The position numbers were made by a program, and so were the translations under genes. Of a DNA stretch of 64,000 nt, positions 32,885 through 60,773 are shown one piece after another (positions within the stretch are counted from its first letter, which is position 1; every line of letters starts with the position of its first letter). The stretch is taken from NCBI GenBank assembly GCA_030248135.1, contig JASANC010005206.1, positions 62,001 through 126,000 of the forward strand. The letters are read 5' to 3'. The notes under the pieces are model-generated. The model was not told the origin of the DNA and made no database searches. It worked only from the letters and a program-made list of their open reading frames with translations. This DNA is from Theristus sp. LFF4_11 (taxonomy: Eukaryota > Nematoda > Chromadorea > Monhysterida > Xyalidae).

Positions 32885-35800
32885 TTTCTGCTAGAAATTG
32901 GTAAACTTGCTTGACTGTTTGAGTAAAGCATTCAGATTCGTTTTTTTCGTGTTTGGGTTTTCAAGCATTTCGTTCACGTCGCACGGTTTGGACGATGAAT
33001 CATTGTCGCTTAAAATTGAACTTTCTCAATAGCTTATCACGGCATTGTTACTTGTTGCTGGAATACCGTTGGTATCTGTAAGCGAAGTTTAACGTTACTT
33101 TTTGTCGAAGTATATGGGCAATGTCTGGAGCCGTTGTTAGTAAATAAATACGGAGAAGATCATGTGTATGTATATTTTTCGTTGGGTTACTTGATCAGGT
33201 GACTAACAGGACGATTTTTGCACGATAGCCTGCAATCTCACTCTTAACTGCGAATTGTAGTGGCAGTAAAAAGTTTGCTTCTCCTTTGTTCAAAATTGTC
33301 ATGGAGTGAACAACCAGTTCACCAATATGAGATGCATAATTTTTTTTATTTTTCATGTGGTCGTAAAAAAAGCTGAAAACTGGTAGCCTGAATGTTCTGG
33401 AGTTGCACTCATAAAATCATCGAAAATGGTCAATAAAATTTTTGGCGAAAAGTGGAAACAGATCCCAATCTCGAAATGTTTATTTGGTCTGTGTTTTCAC
33501 AGTTTTTCACAACCTTGAATGAGCAGAAGGTTGAAGGTGAAAAGCTATTTGTCAATAAAAACAACACCGTTTGTTTGTTTTTAATAAGAAAACGTTCCCA
33601 ACGACATTAACTAAATCAGTTTGTGTTGTCCAATTAAAAGATGCAATGGAATTATAGTTTGTTGATGTTACAAGAAACGCCAAATGGAATTGCATGTTAC
33701 ATACAACAGCATCAACACCGTTAAAACCTCATTTGAGCATGACCCAACCTGCTCAGAAACATGTAAATCACAAAGTTTGTGTTGACTTGACACCGATGTT
33801 GTCTGACGATGTGCCGTGCCACAAGTAATGTCTGTTTGCAGAAAGTATTAGGGTCGAGATTGCTTTTTTATTCCTTTTTTGATGAATGAGAACTCGTTCC
33901 CGTAGTTTTCAAACAAAATGACAAGAAATTGTTTGAATAAAAACCGATTACAGCGAATTTTACAAACAAACAAAGTGTGATCAACAGTACTTGTTCAAAA
34001 TCAGAGTGCTACAATTGAACAGGAGAACAGAACACTTATAATGCAACTGTACGATGTCAATGCACATCCACATACGACCTACATAGCTCTGGCCTGCACT
34101 TGCGCAACAAACCAGTGGCGAACATAAAACCAGGACCAGGAACGGAGGGAAATAGACTTCAGACGTAACGGTAGCGTTCAATTTACACACATCGGCGTTT
34201 GTCGATCGGCTTTCGAAAAGAAACATAACGCGAACAGTGGCAGATTGCATTATAAAGTAGTAGCTTGCTAACACAGTAACCCAAGCATATTTGACCGACC
34301 GGGAATCTCACGTATGCTCTGTGACAGTGGTGATTTGGGGTAGGGAAGATGTAAGATTATCAAACAACGATCACGTTGGATGCTTTAGAAGAAGACGAGG
34401 GAGACAACGAGACTGTGAGAATGTCTGTCGTTGCTTGTCGGTGTCCGGTTTCTCGCCAGTTAAAGAGCGCTGGCAGTCAGTAAGCAAGCACACACCGGGT
34501 CAGCCGATACTGAGACTGAGAAATCATTGCGACTGCTTGTGCTTGTGCTTGTCCCCGCGCACTGTTCACATTGCACAAGGTACAGTGTGTTGTCGCTCAT
34601 GACAGCCAACGCAACAACGCCGAAATGCTCACCAGACTGTCGTGTCACTGGTGATTGTGCGCTAGCGCAATAACAAAACGGCATTCGCAACATTTTGTCT
34701 CTCAGTGCAGCGTTCACCGGCAGCCGCTCGATTGAAATCATTCAGAACTCGTAACATTCATATGAACGGAGGTAACGCCATAAAAAGTAAAACAAAACTA
34801 CGATCAATAAATGGACAACCTGCATTATTGTTAGCACTAACGGTTAGCGCTTTTGAAATTCATCCGCAAAACAACTGTTTTAAGACAGATTTGATTGGCA
34901 TTTTCTGTTTATCCAGTTCACTATGAAGCACCATTCAACTACAATTCGCAAAAAAATGACTGAATTGCAGCAATGCACACAACTGGTTTATTCGTTTTTC
35001 CTACATCCGTCTGCTTTCAAGAAATGTATGTAGCTTAGTGAAGCACTGAGATGTACAATGTATCTGGCGTTGCAGGGGATAACGGCGATAGTTCCAGCTT
35101 CGGTTCTTCGAGCTTTATAGCTCAAAGAACAAGCGAATATGAAAAAAAAATCATAAAATAGTGCTGCAGGATCGAACGGAAAAGAATATCTGGTTACTAA
35201 TGCACGTGTTCTGGGATGAATAATCATTATTGCTAGCCCGAGCTGCACAACTGACTGGCTCAGTTTATAGCGGTGGTGGTAGTGCGAAATAATGGCTGTT
35301 GCGTATTTTACTTGTGGACTGAGACGCAATGTAAACATGCAACGGCCGACAGGCCTAGGCCATGAACCACTAAATGTACAAGTGAATTCCAAACGGCAAC
35401 AATGAGACAGACTGTGCGCATTTACAGAATGGCTGAGAAAACGCCACCAGCAGCGGCAGCGTTGTCTAATGAACTGACAGACACGCGAAAATATGATTCG
35501 CCCGTGCCGTGCTAACATGCGAACGCAATTGACTTGACACCGCTGCTCGTTCACAGTAGAGTTATGTCGACCGAGCTGAACAACTTGCAAATGCGTTTTT
35601 TATGTGGCGTAAGGGTCGGCCGGGGAATTCAATTTCAAAAGAGCTCACAGTTCGTGAACTCATGAACTCGTGTGAAGGTCTCGGTATGAGTTGCTTAAAA
35701 ACGGAATTTGAATGGAACCTATTGTTCTCATTTTAGCATTCTACAGTCGCATAGAAAACGCTCGACAAGTTTGCTCATTGTGCGTGCAGATTGCCATTCC

Positions 35801-37769
35801 ACCATTCAATTGTGAGCCACCTAAAATCCACAATGTGACTATTCTCCGGTAAAAAAAGTGCCATTCGCCCATTCGACGGACGAATTTGTGTTGTTTTTGA
35901 ACGGTAAAGCTAAAAACACCGTGAAAAGTATTTCGGCTTGTTTTTGCTGTGAAGATTTTGAAAAAGAAATGAGGAAGTTCACTCCATGAAGCGTTGAAGA
36001 AAATAACAGCTGACACGCGTTTGAAAAACAAACAGCTAGATGAGAACGTACAAACGTTGAACATGTCAGCCGTTAAAAGTGCAAAATACAGTGTATGGTC
36101 GCATTGTGTTTTAGGCGCTGCTTTTGTGGTCACTATGTGTGTACAACAACAATATTTGACTTGCTGTCTGAAAACGAAAACTTGAAAACTTATTTTTTAT
36201 GCTGCTGGCAAACAAGTTTTTTTTTCACTGATAACGTAAGCTGGACGAAGACAGCTGTGAGAATGAAACGTTGTACCAAGTCGTAACCAATCCATTTCGA
36301 TTGAGATGTGGCTACGACCATACAGCTGTAGCTGGGTCTAGGTGATTATACCTTCGCTCGTAGCCAAACTGAGAATTGAGCGGCTAAATTGATTTATTGC
36401 TAGGCATTTAGCACTTGTGCTGGTTTTTGTAAATGGTGTTCAAACGTGAAGTTGAACCGGCAGTGAGATAGCGATTTAGTAGTCAGGAAAATTTTCGTCG
36501 GATGTGCAATGCACGTGTATGAAGCACTGGTCAGCACTAACACTTGCAAACTAGGCCATTTACGATGTGTTTGCGATCTGTAGTATGAGCAGATTATTGC
36601 GGGTAATGATGGTTTGGGCTTTGTAGCTGCATTGAAAAGCGGATGCTAACTGGTGCACCGGATGTAGGATGGAAATCAGACCTTGATACAATTCTTGTTC
36701 AAAGGCACAACACGTGTTTCAGCAATAACGGCACAATAATTATTATGAGCAGCGCGTTATGAGACTTTTCATTTGCGTTGCACTCTTTTGCAGTACCGCC
36801 GTGCAGTGGGCGCCACCGGTTTATGTAATTTGAAAAAAGAACATTTCAAACAATCAAAAGCTGGCGTTGCATCCGAAACTGTGGGCGAAATCCAGTGAGC
36901 TACACAAAAATCGTACATTACATTGCAACGTCCATTCAGTATCCGATAGACTGGAGTCTTATGAATGGGCGGATCTGATGAAACGCAAGATTCTCACCAA
37001 AATGAAACCACACCAGCTATTGACGAGTGAAGTGGCATTGCGTCTGAATGAGTGTAAACATATTGCTGGTCTCATACTCGTGTAATAAATACCAAGCCAG
37101 TGCAACATGCTGGGGCTGGCACGTGGCACGACGCAGGTGACTACACGCAAACACGTACATTGTATGTGCAATCAGCCGTTACTCATACCATCAATGCAAT
37201 TTATGCGGCTGAGACAAACCAAATAACAAGCACACACACAGTCTTATTGTTCGTGTCAGTTCTGCTCTGTGCCATGGCTGCTTTATTTATTTACTTCTCT
37301 TATTGAGTTATTATTATGTACAACAGCAGACGACAATCGATAGGCCCTTTTCGACCCTTTAATTCACTCGTGGTTTTATTTGCCAAATGATAGAGATATC
37401 TTTTATCTTATCGTATCGGCTCTCTCATTCTCAAATAAACAACGTGTAAACTAACACACACAGACAGTCTGTTCACACAAAAGTACGGTCGAAAAGAACC
37501 GGAAAAATAATTCAAACACACTAAATTGCTGGCAGAATTTACGCTTGACTCGAGAAGATGAAGAGGTCACCACAAAACAACACGCTGTAACACGATGCAG
37601 CTCGCGCCACCACGCTGTTTGCCTTTATAATATTCTTATTATTATTATTACTCTCAAGATGAAAAACATTGTTGATTGGAAACGGCTGTTATGTCAAGTG
37701 ATGCAGATGCGTTGTAGCACACGAGCAACAAACAACGAACATATCAACAGAAAAGCAAACCGACGAAAA
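32885..37769. other. Long intergenic region, no gene recognised
   Basis: 4.9 kb between the 5' end of the three-finger/mucin gene and the 3' end of uS15m. Frames up to 200 codons exist (for example 34988-35590 on the minus strand), but they lack domains, have Cys/Ser-rich biased composition and show no splice-consistent extension. I see no RNA gene or repeat here. Confidence 0.55.
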
Positions 37770-39555
37770 TCATCGGATATTCCGGTAGTAGTAGTTCAGA
37801 TCCATTTTATCTTTGAAGCAGTCCACCGTTGAGCCATAGTAGCGTTTCACTGCCCAGTTGTGCTCGCTGTAGTCGCCACGTGCCCTCAGCAGCTCATCCA
37901 ACCGCTGACGAGCCTCCTTTTCCTCATTGTCCAGTCGTTCCAGCTGTGACTGCTTGAATGCACTGAACGTCTGCAGCTCTTGCTCGTAGCGCTTGCGAAG
38001 CTCCGTCATCTGAGCCTCCTTCTCCAAGTGCACCCGTTTTGAGACCTCGTTGAGCACCTGTGGAAGTGATTCCATGCCAAACTGTGAAACATTCAATTGA
38101 AGCTACCATGCTGATTGGCTGAACGAATTGAACTGGTTGGACCGACCAAGGAGGCCAATTCAAAAACAGCCAATCATCTGATTGCTTATAATTTATAGCT
38201 AGGATGCAGTTGTTGCTTTTCAAACAACGGGACCAACCAATTCAAATGCAACCAATCATCAGTTATAAAAATACCAAACAGTCGAGACGACTCACCCAAA
38301 CTTTGCGTGAGAACGTCGGCACGTCCTCGGGCAACAGAGGCGTGTAGTAGGCGATCTTGAGTGCTTTAGTGACCCGCTGGAAGCCTTGCTCATCCGACTC
38401 TCGTAGTTGCTTCAGCAGCTTACGCCGATGGTCTTGCGCCAGATGAATCATGTGCAACAGTTTGCCCGGTTTCTGTAAAACAACATCAGTTGATATTAAT
38501 GAAATTACCGCAAGAAAATGGAATTAGAAACATGAAATTTACGGACAAAAACGGAACAGCACCGACCCTGGGCGTCAGTTTGCGCCAGTCATCTCGCAGT
38601 TTCATCCAGCCTCGAATGAGCGCTGTGAAATGGCCAACTGAAAATTTGAAGAAAAAATCGATTCTATCCCTACAATGGCGATCCTAGTTTCGGTTGAAAT
38701 CACAACGTGAGAGTTCTGCTGGCACAAATTAGATGACCGTCTACTTCTTGCTTGCAGCGATGTGTTGTCGAGCGGGTCCCGCCTAACTGCGTCGGTCATG
38801 GTTCGTTTCCAGTAGTCGGTTTTATCCTTTCGAACGCCATACTCAATGCTGTACAGACGACGCACTGCCTCTGGTGCGCTGCAGACGAAGACGATTGTTT
38901 GTGAGTACTTGCGTTTGCATCCTTCGAAACCAACAAAACACAACCGCGTTCAATTAAAAACAACAATTAATCTGTCCGACGTTCACAGACGTTTTCAGTT
39001 CCTTGACGGACTCGTAGCCGACTTTCGGTTGCAACGATGGAATCGCTGGCAGATATTCGCTGCCGCTGACGCTCGTTTCGTCCACATTGTCTTCTGGAAG
39101 ACAACACAAAATTCACTAGAGAATGAAGCAACATGCACAAAATGGCATGACAGCGATGCATCGTCGTGCCTCTGGTGGCGAGCACATGCCGGTGTGTGCC
39201 CATCATCTCCTCGTACAACGCGTTCAGGCCGTCCATGTATTTGCTGCTGTCTGCAGTGGACAAAGCAACTGCTCATCAATACCGAATGTTGCTGTGCACT
39301 CTGAAACAACGCACAACCTTTGCAGTCGAGTTCGGCCGCTTTTTTCTGGAAATACTCCGGGTCGCGGTACGCCGGCGACGGTGCCGGCTTGTTCCTGAGC
39401 AGGTCCTCATACCTGGTGTACTTGTATTTGATCACGTACTTCGGTTTGGCTCGCCAGCGTCCGCTCGTGTGCATCGCCCTCCGAAGGACGCAACTGAATC
39501 GTTGTTGAGAACGTAGCAATAGCAATTCAAAACGAATTTCTATTTACCAGAACAT
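37770..39555 (-). CDS. mrps-15: Mitochondrial ribosomal protein uS15m
   Basis: Small-subunit mitoribosomal protein that binds 12S rRNA early in assembly. Eight exons read in phase: 39548-39555, 39318-39493, 39170-39250, 38991-39093, 38745-38878, 38567-38622, 38296-38472 and 37770-38081, 348 residues. The basic N-terminus (CVLRRAMHTSGRWRAK) suits mitochondrial import. The S15 core is in exon 7: MIHLAQDHRRKLLKQLRESD, then EQGFQRVTKALKIAYYTP, matching the family pattern of a rigid helix with HRRKLL and a following IxYxxP. A charged helical C-terminal extension (KRYEQELQTFSAFKQSQLER) is long compared with bacterial S15 (about 90 residues) but usual for animal forms. The first exon has only 8 coding bases, so the start is less certain. 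The intron after exon 3 begins GC. Confidence 0.85.
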
Positions 39556-42399
39556 GGTCACGAAACTGAGCTTACTTGACAGACGACATTGCTTCGCGGG
39601 ATGTTGTGCTGTTTTGCGTGTTTCAAACCTATCATAGGTTTCAGCTTGACAATCAAAAACAAGCCAAGCACTGATTTTCTTCAAACACGAGCGGCATTGC
39701 GTTGATTGTTGGAACGCTGGCCACGATCTGTGCCAAATGCAATCAATCAAACCACCTCCGACCGCCATCCGACACGGTTCTTTTATTCGAAAAAGCTGTT
39801 GCACGTTTTTATTAAAACTGACTTGGTGAAAGAAATGGTCAAGAAGGACGTTTACAACCGTATTAAAATGTAAATGGTGGTCAATCCGCGGTGTGAACTC
39901 AATACAAACTATGATGACGTACAAAAATCAATCAAACACTCACTCAATGCCATTCACATGCACACACCACACATTGTACAAACTTAGGTAAATCAAAAAT
40001 CTACTGAACATTGTGTTGGTGTGCAGAAAATGAGAATAACACAAAAATGAAACAAGAAAAACTGTTTGGAAATAGAATCAAAGACGTGTTACAATGAAGT
40101 ATTGTGGATTTATTCAAACGTGTCCGGACTAAAATGACGTCATTTTCTTTAAAAACGCCCGTTTGTCAAAGTACAGGCACTAAAATGTTAGTTTGATGTG
40201 ACTGATTCGACATTCACCATTTGTTTACGGAAAGAAACCGGCTAAACGGAAAACCTGGTTTGCTGTGAACGGCAAGCGCATGTTTGGCGGCACATGACGT
40301 CATTTCAGTGGGACACGTTTAAAAAAATAGGTCATACACATGTACTGGTAAAAGTATAAAAAAACAAATATCGTCAACCAAAGAAACCAACCATTTCATG
40401 CAAAACTCATGAAACACGGCAATAAAAAAAGTACAAACTGCACGCACGGACGAGCAATGTGGCATCGGGTTAGCTAGGATCGCAACAAATTTGTCAGCTC
40501 AAAGTGAACGAAAACAACAATTCACACAAGAAAAACACAGAATAAAAGGGCTGTAGACAAGTTAAGTTTTAAAAAACGGTGTCAACTATCAACTTTGATA
40601 CGTTCGATAACGATGAAATCAACTGAGCGCAAATATACTAGCAATTACTGTACAAAATAGCGTGTTCTGGTACAGATCGGCTAATCAGAACAAGCAACAA
40701 CCGTTCGTTACCACTACAACATTTGAGAGATTTAACCGAGCTTGTGCTGAACAACAAGGCACGCGAATACACACTCTTTTTGTGGGGTTTGCTACTGGAA
40801 AAACATTGTTAACAAAACACCTGTTTGGACGCCACCAATGGAAAGCCAGAGCCAGACATTATAAACACGGTGATTCTGAATTAAAACACTAAAACAAAAA
40901 TTTTCATTGTTATATGTAAGTTTAAAACATTGCACGAATGAAGAAACGTAAACACAATCAACATGAGTATTTAGATTGTCTTGCAATCAATCGGCAGATA
41001 GAAGGAAATGGGTTGCAGAAGGATATATTGTGGCTTGGTCCGTTTGGAACAGTCCACTGTTGACACCATCGACGCTGACAGTGATGCAGCTCACAAAAGT
41101 ACTATAAATCTGTAAAAAACACTCCAATTAAAAAAATGAACTGGAGGCAGCACCAGTGTACTAAATCTGCAACAATAATCAGTCAATAACCGGCTCCATC
41201 GATTCACGTTTCCTCACACCAATCAACTTACAGGCGGCAAATTCTTGAACACAAATGTACGCATGTGAACAACAGTATTTCAATGGAATGGAATAGGGTG
41301 CCAAAACCGCGGTTGATTGAAAAAATACTCAAATAAAACGGGCGAGTTTCTGTTAAGCCAGCATTCGTCATCAATTGGGAAGTTATCAGTCGCGTCACAT
41401 TCGTGTACACCAGCAGGAGACAGCAACGGTGAACGGACCCATAATTTCAAAAAACAACACGACGCAACGAAGCCGTTTCACGATCATAAGCTTCGTTCAC
41501 CTTGAAATGAACCACACACATTTTTTACGATACGAATAAATTAAGAGAATACCGAAAAATCAAACAGATGAGTCAAAGACAGAAAAGGTAACACAATGTT
41601 ATTGTTTTTTGTTATCAAAATCGTAAAAACCATCACGGTTGATATATAGAGCTTGAGTATTGCATAAAGTTGGGATAAAATAAACAGTAAGAGCAATCGA
41701 AAAATCACGATTTGCCACCGAGCACAAAACGCGAAAATAAACCCATACAGAGTCCGTCAGTGGGGCATGCAGACATGGACGCACAAGTTCGATGTGGGAA
41801 CACTTTGGGAGACAGTGTGGCGAATTCTGCTTAAGCTGAAATCATCACGGTATGGTTCACAATTTTTGTTAGGCCAAATTAAGTCAACACTTCATGCGTG
41901 GGGTATGAAACTGTAAAGCAGCTTATTATAGGACTGCTTAAAAACAGAACAAACATTGCAGAAAAACTATGTGACAACAAATCTGTATACGCGTTGACCA
42001 GATACAGGCAGATAGAAAAACCATACATCGTCGACAGACGAACAAAGAACAAAGAACCAAAAACTAAAACACACACAACCACGTGCAAGCATCTCAGTCA
42101 TTCACTACAGTAGAAAACAACCGATACATAAAGAACAACAAAAACACATGCCAGCTATTAAAAATACAACACAAGGCATACATGGCAATCATTTTTAAAG
42201 AAAACACTGAAAATGCATTTCAATTTAAATTAAACATGGTGAATTAATCGTCATCATATCAAAAAGGTCTGTATTTGAATGGAATGGTGTTCAATGCCAC
42301 AAAGTTCGAATGCACAAGCAACTGCTTATTGAAATGTCAAGTATGACCCTTTCTCAATGACGACGTTGCATTATGATTGCATGGTTTGTTTTGGTTGCA
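39556..42399. other. Intergenic with one MITE copy
   Basis: Lies between the uS15m 5' end and the ERM stop codon. Apart from the MITE at 40102-40334 it is AT-rich sequence without a recognisable gene, and it probably includes the ERM 3' UTR at its upper end. Confidence 0.6.
40102..40334. mobile_element. MITE family A, copy 2
   Basis: A 233-bp copy of the element at 14132-14363, TA-flanked, in the same orientation, with only scattered substitutions. Here the inverted ends are clearer: AAACGTGTCC, a short gap, then AAATGACGTCAT, occurs at both ends in opposite orientation. Confidence 0.75.
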
Positions 42400-55961
<13,562 letters not shown>

Positions 55962-58900
55962 CCTGGTGTTCTGTGAAGACAACGCGTTCAGAACAATCAA
56001 TATGGGTTATTTCTTGGATTTCTTTTGGTTGCATAAATAAAACCTGAAAGTAGACACTCTTATTTTCTTCGCTTTTGGCATAACGGGGAGAAATTTTTTA
56101 AGAGTTTGAAACATAATATGGCCCGTTCAAATTTGAAGACAAAAAATTGAGGAAGGTCTGCGACAATTATTTTTTTCGAAACTCGGGCGATAGTGACAAA
56201 AGATTAATTACCAAAGGTGGGATGATAAAACTAATGGTTGGTTGATGAATGCGAATATTGAACGAAAGAAAAGAGACGGGTTTCAGAGATAAAGATTTAG
56301 AATTTTAGAAACCCAGGGTTCGACACAACACAGAAAAAATCATTTGGAATGAGAAACACGAGCTGGTTTTGGATCCACATGCTGCAAAAGGTTGGTCCAA
56401 AACTCCCAATACAAATTGATGCTGAGTTGAAGAATAATTTTCATGAAAGTTTTTGTGAATTTAGACCAAATGGCCTGAATTTAGGCTAAATTTAGTTGTG
56501 AAGAGGGGTCGAGCCAGATTTTTTGGCGACTTCGCTTGGGGTAGGGGGTAGGGTATCCCGAAATTTGGGGGGCGTTTTTTCAGGTGGGGGTGGTGTCGAC
56601 CCGGTTGCTCCAAAAGATGCCAAAATTTAAGGAGGGAAGGGAAAAAATTTTCATAACTTTTGGCACACAGTCAAAATGTGCAAAAAAATTTCTAACTAAA
56701 AATCTAACTGGTATATGCAAATGGACGTTTTTGAGGCCAAATTGGTTTTTTGTCAAAAAGACTAAGAAACCTGTTCCATTGTGTAAATAATAAGAAAAAA
56801 ACAAAAACCATTTGCATTGAGTTGTGAATGGTTCGCAGTGATTTTAGATCTCCACTGGAACTTGGCAAGTTAAATTAGTGGACCAAGTCTTATTGATCAC
56901 GGTAATTCTCAGGAGGGGGGGGGTCAAATATTGTTCAAAAACCAAGTAATGCAGGCGCTTGCACGTCAAATCATAGTTGTTCTAGGGGGGGGGGGGGGGG
57001 CTTGGGGGGCGGCCCCCCAAAATTTTTGCCAAATCTATCTGTATCAGACAGGTTTTTTCCGCTCAATCTATCAAAAAAAATTTCTCAGCCAGCTATCTAT
57101 CTGAAAATTTTTGCCTTCGAAGACACAAAATGAGTCAATTTTTAATTAAAATTGACAATTTTTGCTCGTAATTCTTGAAAATTTCGCTAATTTTAGGTAA
57201 AATACGCGTTTATACTTGATTTTCATTGTATTTTTAGCATTATTTTGCTGTTTTTATAGCTTTTTAGCGTTTTAGCTATCTATCTATCAAATTTCAAAAT
57301 TTTAACCGCCCCCCTAGGTTGTAAAAAACGTCATTTTTGTTTTTTTTTAATTTAAAAAAAATTCAAAGATCAAAGTTGTGCTAAATCAACCAAGGAGTTC
57401 GAAGAACCACATTTGATGTGCAATCGCCTCCCGAATGACTCCCGTATGGCGGAACTTTCCAGATTTTGTTTGGGTGACCTCATTTACCCTTTTTCCAAAC
57501 CGTTACCATACCTCTTCTTGTGTTTTGACTCCAATAACATCACTAATTGTCCCCAGCCCAAGTGAAAATACACATACCGGCTTGAAATTCGATCAATTCT
57601 GATGATGTGTCGCGACGGCAGTACACGAAACAGCAACAAGACAACGTAACTCTTGCAAACGGAGCAGCTCGGACGCTCAAATTTAGATTGCGAGGCGAAT
57701 CGTCACCTTATCTGCGTCGGAAATGGTAAGCCAACCTTTGGGACGCTCAAAAACTTTATCGCAGATGGCAGATGTTGTTGAAGCCTGAAATCAGTCGGTA
57801 AAACGGTCCAAAATCGACTGCTAGTGCTAAAGGTTTTACGAGGTGATATCAAAGAAAATTTTTGTTAAACTTTCGAAAAATTGTGCCAAAATTGAGGTTT
57901 TCAGAGCCATAGTTGTTCCAGAGCCGGGGGGTTGGGGGGGGCGATATAGATAGCTGGAGCAAATTTTCCAGATAGATAGCTGGAAAATTTGGGGGGGGGC
58001 GGGCGGGGGCCGCGGGGGGGGCCATGTGATTTTGGGGGGGGCGGTCAAAATTTTGAAATTAGATAGATAGATAGCTAAAACGCTAAAAAGCTATAAAAAC
58101 AGCTAAATAATGCTTAAAACATGCTAAAAATCAAGTATAAACGCGTATTTTACTAAAATTAGCGAAATTTTCAAGAATTTCTAGCAAAAATGGTCAATTT
58201 TGGTCAAAAATTGACTTATTTTATGTCTTCGAAGACAAAAATTTTCAGACAGATAGCTGGCTGAGAAATTTTTTTAGATAGACAATAGCTGAGCCGAAAA
58301 AACCCGTAAAACTACAAAGCTAAACCGGAGCTGGAGCTGATCCCTGATCCCAATGTTTCACTCACCCCTTCAACAAAGCTGTCAATCAAGGCACTTTCAC
58401 TTTGTTAAAAAGGCTTCACTTAGGATTAGGATTAGGTTTAGGATTACGGTAGGTACAACGACTTCATTAGGATTAGGATTGGGCTTAGGATTAGGAACCT
58501 ACAACGACTTCATTGAAACCGAACTAAACAACAAAACAGACTGTAAACTTGGCTTTGGTTTAGTAATGTAGGCAAAGCGGGGGGTGCACGGGTAGCAAAT
58601 TTTCCTGAGGGGGGGGTTAGGGTTAGGGGAAAAAAAATCCGGATTTTTTTTAAATTAAAAAAAAAATTTAAAAAAAAAAAAAAAAAATTTTTTTACAAGT
58701 TAGGTTTGTTCGAAGCGTCTCGTCGAGCTGAGTTCATCTAGACTATTTTCAGAACGATCCGGAAAACTATAAGAGCGAAAATCGTGTTTTATTGAAATTA
58801 TGTCCATTTCATAGAGGGAAAGTTGCATTTTCAACAGTAAAACAGGACAATTTTCGACGTGTACTTGAATATTGAACCGTTCTTAGTTGTTCCTCTTTAG

Positions 58901-60773
58901 AAAATTACCAAAATTTGACTGTGTTCAAAAATTCCTGTTTGCTGTAGCTAAGTCGGCAACCCCTGTCGACCCGGTCGCCCCCCCCCCAAGACACTTACTT
59001 TCAGGTTCAACCAGCTATGCTATCTGCCACATGGCGAGAGCCCACTCTTCAAATCATCGTATCGAAAACACGTACCATGATTTCGCGATCACGTTGCGGG
59101 CAACTGACAGACGCAAGTTTAACACGTTAGTTTAGCTCAGCACGCAAGTTTTAACATGTGGCCATGTTATCGGGTATCTGAAAAACGGTCGTGTGATGTG
59201 GTATTAACCAACATCCCCGCTCCAATTGTTTAACAATATATCGCACAACTCCATTGTAGACCTATAACGTACGCCAATCAACAAGATATCATGTTCATCT
59301 CATGGCCTACCGACTGAAAAAACATGTTCTAAGTTGCAAGAAAACGATTTCTGAAACGATATTTCAATTCAGTTAAGTCATTTCAACGCTAAAAATTGAC
59401 TCTAGAAGTCATCCAAATCGAAAAACATGGAGTACGTCGGTCAAAATGACCAAATAATGACATGTACCTAAGCACACAAAGAAGTTGGGAAGAAAATTTG
59501 GTTTGAACTTTCAAAAAATTATGCCATAAATCGAATTTTCAGAGCAAAGTAGAAGAAAAATTTTTCAAATTTTTTTTTTAAGTTTGAAAAAAAAATCCAA
59601 ATTTTTTAAAAAAAAAAACGAAAAAAAAAATTAAAAATTTTTTTTTTTCCAAGCTCCTAACCCTAGGGGGGGTGCACTGGCAGAAAAATTTCGTGAGGGG
59701 GGGGGTGCACGGGATCGCACGGGTAATACCAAATTTTTGCCTCAGAAAAACACAGAAATTCTTGTAAAATACAGAATATTTTGTGCAAACAAGCTGCTTG
59801 TTTGGTCAGAAACAACAAAATCTATGCAGGGACAGACACAAACGTCAAGAAAAATGCAAAAATTATGGTATTTTTGGAAAAAATTGAGATGAGATTGACC
59901 ACCGTACCGTGAGGGGGGGGGGGTGCGATACCGTGTTTTCTCGCGGAGGGGGGTGGGGGGAGTCTAGTACCCGTGTCGAGGTAAAGGGTACACGGGTATC
60001 TGCCCGTGCACGGGCAGGATTTTCGGCTGAGGGAGGGGGGGTGGACCCCCCACCCCCCCGCACTTTCGCTACTGTCTCTGATAGAGATAGATTCGAAATT
60101 TTTTTGGGGAGGGGCCGGCCGCCCCCCTCTAGAACAACTGTGTTAAACAAGGGGCCGGCCCCCCCAAAAAAAAATTTCGAATATATCTCTATCAAAAGGT
60201 TTTTTCGGCTCAGCTATTATCTATCTAAAAAAATTTCTCAGCCAGCTATCTATCTAAAAATTTTTGTCTTCGAAGACATAAAATGAGTAAAATTTTTGAC
60301 CAAAATTGACAATTTTTGGTCGTAATTCTTGAAAATTCTGCTAATTTTAGGTAAAATACGCGTTTATACTTGATTTTTAGTGTATTTTTAGCATTATTTT
60401 GCTGTTTTTATAGCTTTTTAGCGTTTTAGCTATCTATCAAATTTCAAAATTTTTCCCCCCCCCCCCCCAACGTCACAAGGCCCCCCCCGCGCCCCCCCCC
60501 CAAAACTATCTGGAAAATTTGCTCCAGCTATCTATATCGCCCCCCCCCAACCCCTCGGCTCTGGAACAACTATGGTGTTCAGAGCACATTAAAGGGAAAT
60601 TTTTCGAATTAAAAAAAATCGGCATTTTTGTTTTTTTAATCACTTTAAAAAAATTTGATTTTTGTTTAACAACCCTAGTCAGTCATGTGCCACAAAACAT
60701 GCGCTTGTCGTTCACAGCAAACCAAACTATCCGTTTAGCCGATTTCGTTTTTATTTCAATCTTTAAACAATTA
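55962..60773. repeat. Repeat-dense region with G-tract inverted-repeat family
   Basis: No gene is seen. A core of about 250 bp (GCTATCTATCT, CTTCGAAGACA, AAATACGCGTTTATACTTGA, TAGCTTTTTAGCGTTTTAGC) occurs at about 57050-57300 (+), inverted at 58045-58300, and again at 60185-60455 (+). Long G- or C-tracts and the end motif CATAGTTGTTCTAGAG or its variant CATAGTTGTTCCAGAG (56968, 57907 and, inverted, 60125-60145 and 60558-60574) bound the copies. The motif looks like the shared terminus of a MITE family, with copies nested or interleaved. Poly-A/T tracts near 58640-58690 and 59560-59650 flank TTAGGG-like fragments. Confidence 0.7.

Noticed and set aside
34988..35590. 200-codon minus-strand frame
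   Set aside because: No domain, biased composition and no plausible neighbouring exons. Frames of this length can occur by chance in 64 kb.
58610..58640. TTAGGG-like sequence suggesting an internal telomere
   Set aside because: Only two or three degenerate units next to poly-G and poly-A tracts, and the nematode telomere unit I know is TTAGGC.
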